6,610 nt of DNA, taken from contig JABDKS010000815.1 of assembly GCA_013002105.1 (NCBI GenBank), positions 1-6,610 of the forward strand, given 5' to 3'. Shown here one piece after another: positions 5,377 through 6,610 of the stretch. The notes below the pieces were generated by a model. It saw only the letters and a list, made by a program, of their open reading frames with translations, searched no databases and had not been told where the DNA came from. The translations under genes and the position numbers were made by a program. This stretch comes from Pirellulaceae bacterium. GTDB lineage: Bacteria; Planctomycetota; Planctomycetia; Pirellulales; Pirellulaceae. The number at the start of each line of letters is the position of its first letter. The stretch's first letter is position 1.

Positions 5377-6558
5377 CTACCGATCCAACTGACGACCCAA
5401 TTGCACGGTCGTCTGGCGAATCCCGCCCGCACGCAGGTACTTCACTTTGATTTTGTCACCGGGAACATGTTCGTTGATCACTTTTTGCAAATCAGCAAAG
5501 AGTTCGATTTTGTTGTCGTCGATACCGATGATTACGTCTTGACGCTGCAATCCCGCCGACGCCGCGGCACTCTGGGGTAGCACACTGGTGATTTCGCAAC
5601 GTGTCACACCAAACGTGTTGCACGTCACACCCAAAAACCCTCCGTGGCGATGTAGGATCGATAATCCCGGCAGATCGGCACGCAGTTTCTCCACACGTGG
5701 TTCTTTTACACCGGTCCCCATCAAATTCAATGACTCGCGAATCGGCAGCGCCGCGACCTTGTCCATCAACTCCGGGGTCAATGTGACATAGCGAATTTCC
5801 AACGAATCGATTCTGGACATTTTGGCCAGTTGGTCGATGGCCGCCGCTTCGACCTCTCCATCAATCAGTGCAATCGTTTTCAGATGGGGCATATGGATCA
5901 CGTTGGCAATCACATCGGCTTGGATGCCGGGTCCGACTAGTGATACGAACTCGATGCCGCGCAACCACCGCAGCCAAGCCAACGGCTCGCTCTTGCGGTT
6001 CCATTGATCATCAATTCGCAACAAGAATTTCTGACCGGTTAATGCGCCGACAGCAAATTCGTCAAAGCCGATGTAGACACCCGCGTTGCTAAGCGACTCC
6101 AGTGCTTCCTGTTCGCGTGCCTCGTTGATCTCGGCGATCACTTTCTGCGCGGCTACTTGTCGGCTACCAGTGGATTCGCTTGCGATCGCTTTCAGTGCCC
6201 CCAATGCATTTCCGTCATCCTCAGGCGGTTGATCCAATGCGAGATCACTTAAAACCCCGATCGCTCGAGTGGTGGTCTCCAAATCGCCCTTACGAATCGC
6301 GGCAGATAATGCCGGCACCGCTTTCTCGCCAGCTTCGATCAAATGCTTCGTCGCCGCTTCGCGGTGCAAATACTGGCTGTGCGATAATTGGCCAACATAA
6401 TATTCCAACGAACGATCTTCGCCGTCCGCAACCGCGCTCGTGCCGTCCTGCGCTGGTGCCGCTTTTGCAAATGCGGTTGCGAAAATCAGTGCTAGAGCGA
6501 TGATCGGAATGGGTAGACCGATGGGGCCAATGATCGATCGAATCAAATGTCGCGTCAT
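5377..6558 (-). CDS. Secreted HEAT/LRR-like protein with C-terminal PDZ domain
   Basis: The 393-residue protein starts with a signal peptide: MTRHLIRS, a hydrophobic core to residue 30, and probable cleavage near AKA-AP or APA-QD at 33-37. Residues 50-150 form alpha-helical HEAT-like repeats (LSHSQYLHREAATKHLIEAG, EKAVPALSAAIRKGD), a pattern common in planctomycete exported proteins. Residues 190-305 look like degenerate leucine-rich repeats, with LRGIEFVSLVG, MPHLKTIALIDG, MSRIDSLEIRYV and LPIRESLNLMG at roughly 24-residue spacing. Residues 306-390 form a PDZ domain opening with GFLGVTCN. That octapeptide is identical in the peroxidase PDZ, and the two domains align over about 85 residues without large gaps. 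No protease catalytic domain, heme motif or membrane anchor beyond the signal is seen, so the protein is probably a periplasmic binding or scaffold protein. The ligand is unknown. It may be the first gene of the unit leading into mutY. Confidence 0.88.
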   Translation of the reverse strand: MTRHLIRSIIGPIGLPIPIIALALIFATAFAKAAPAQDGTSAVADGEDRSLEYYVGQLSHSQYLHREAATKHLIEAGEKAVPALSAAIRKGDLETTTRAIGVLSDLALDQPPEDDGNALGALKAIASESTGSRQVAAQKVIAEINEAREQEALESLSNAGVYIGFDEFAVGALTGQKFLLRIDDQWNRKSEPLAWLRWLRGIEFVSLVGPGIQADVIANVIHMPHLKTIALIDGEVEAAAIDQLAKMSRIDSLEIRYVTLTPELMDKVAALPIRESLNLMGTGVKEPRVEKLRADLPGLSILHRHGGFLGVTCNTFGVTRCEITSVLPQSAAASAGLQRQDVIIGIDDNKIELFADLQKVINEHVPGDKIKVKYLRAGGIRQTTVQLGRQLDR

Positions 6559-6576
6559 ACGGAGCCTGCTTTGTCA

Positions 6577-6592
6577 GTCGGATACTACCGAC
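6577..6592. promoter_or_regulatory. Small inverted repeat upstream of the HEAT/PDZ gene
   Basis: GTCGG-ATACTA-CCGAC has 5-bp perfect arms around 6 bp and sits 18 bp upstream of the ATG at 6556-6558. It could be an operator or a leader hairpin. The arms are short and chance is a reasonable explanation. I see no clear promoter in the 52 bp left before the window edge. Confidence 0.2.
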
Positions 6593-6610
6593 GATGGTGG
6601 GGTACGAGCG

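Overview
The window looks like chromosomal DNA of a planctomycete, most likely a Pirellulaceae member close to Rhodopirellula. The evidence is the protein content: a secreted protein with an SHD1-like domain and a C-terminal region I recognise from planctomycete secreted proteins, a planctomycete-type cytochrome c peroxidase, and a secreted HEAT/PDZ protein. Moderate-to-high GC, weak or absent Shine-Dalgarno sequences and loose gene packing agree with this. The assignment comes from reading the sequence, not from a search.

Layout: (1) 1-1040, plus strand: the 3' part of a gene for a secreted planctomycete protein, cut by the window edge. (2) 1066-1305, minus: a small FmdB-type zinc-ribbon protein, convergent with the first gene. 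(3) 1306-1471: a divergent intergenic region with a perfect 12-bp palindrome and a REP-like hairpin. (4) 1472-2131, plus: nnrE, a stand-alone NAD(P)H-hydrate epimerase. (5) 2132-2389: a convergent intergenic region made largely of repeats, namely a long imperfect inverted repeat bracketed by inverted pieces of the same REP-like element seen in region 3. (6) 2390-3961, minus: a secreted di-heme cytochrome c peroxidase with an added C-terminal PDZ domain. (7) 4073-5314, minus: mutY, with substitutions at the catalytic Asp and the 8-oxoG-reading FSH motif. (8) 5377-6558, minus: a secreted protein with HEAT-like and LRR-like regions and a C-terminal PDZ related to the peroxidase PDZ.

The three minus-strand genes (6558 to 2390) are in tandem and may be partly co-transcribed, although the peroxidase has its own candidate TATAAT element inside the mutY-peroxidase gap. 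A common theme of oxidative damage can be proposed: MutY limits 8-oxoG mutagenesis, the peroxidase removes peroxide in the periplasm, and NnrE repairs damaged NAD(P)H. This is inference from gene content and is not proof of a shared system. The strongest points for a second look are the peroxidase-PDZ fusion with its PDZ relative two genes away, the non-canonical MutY, and the composite repeat at 2153-2355. There is no CRISPR array, transposase gene, tRNA or rRNA that I can see.
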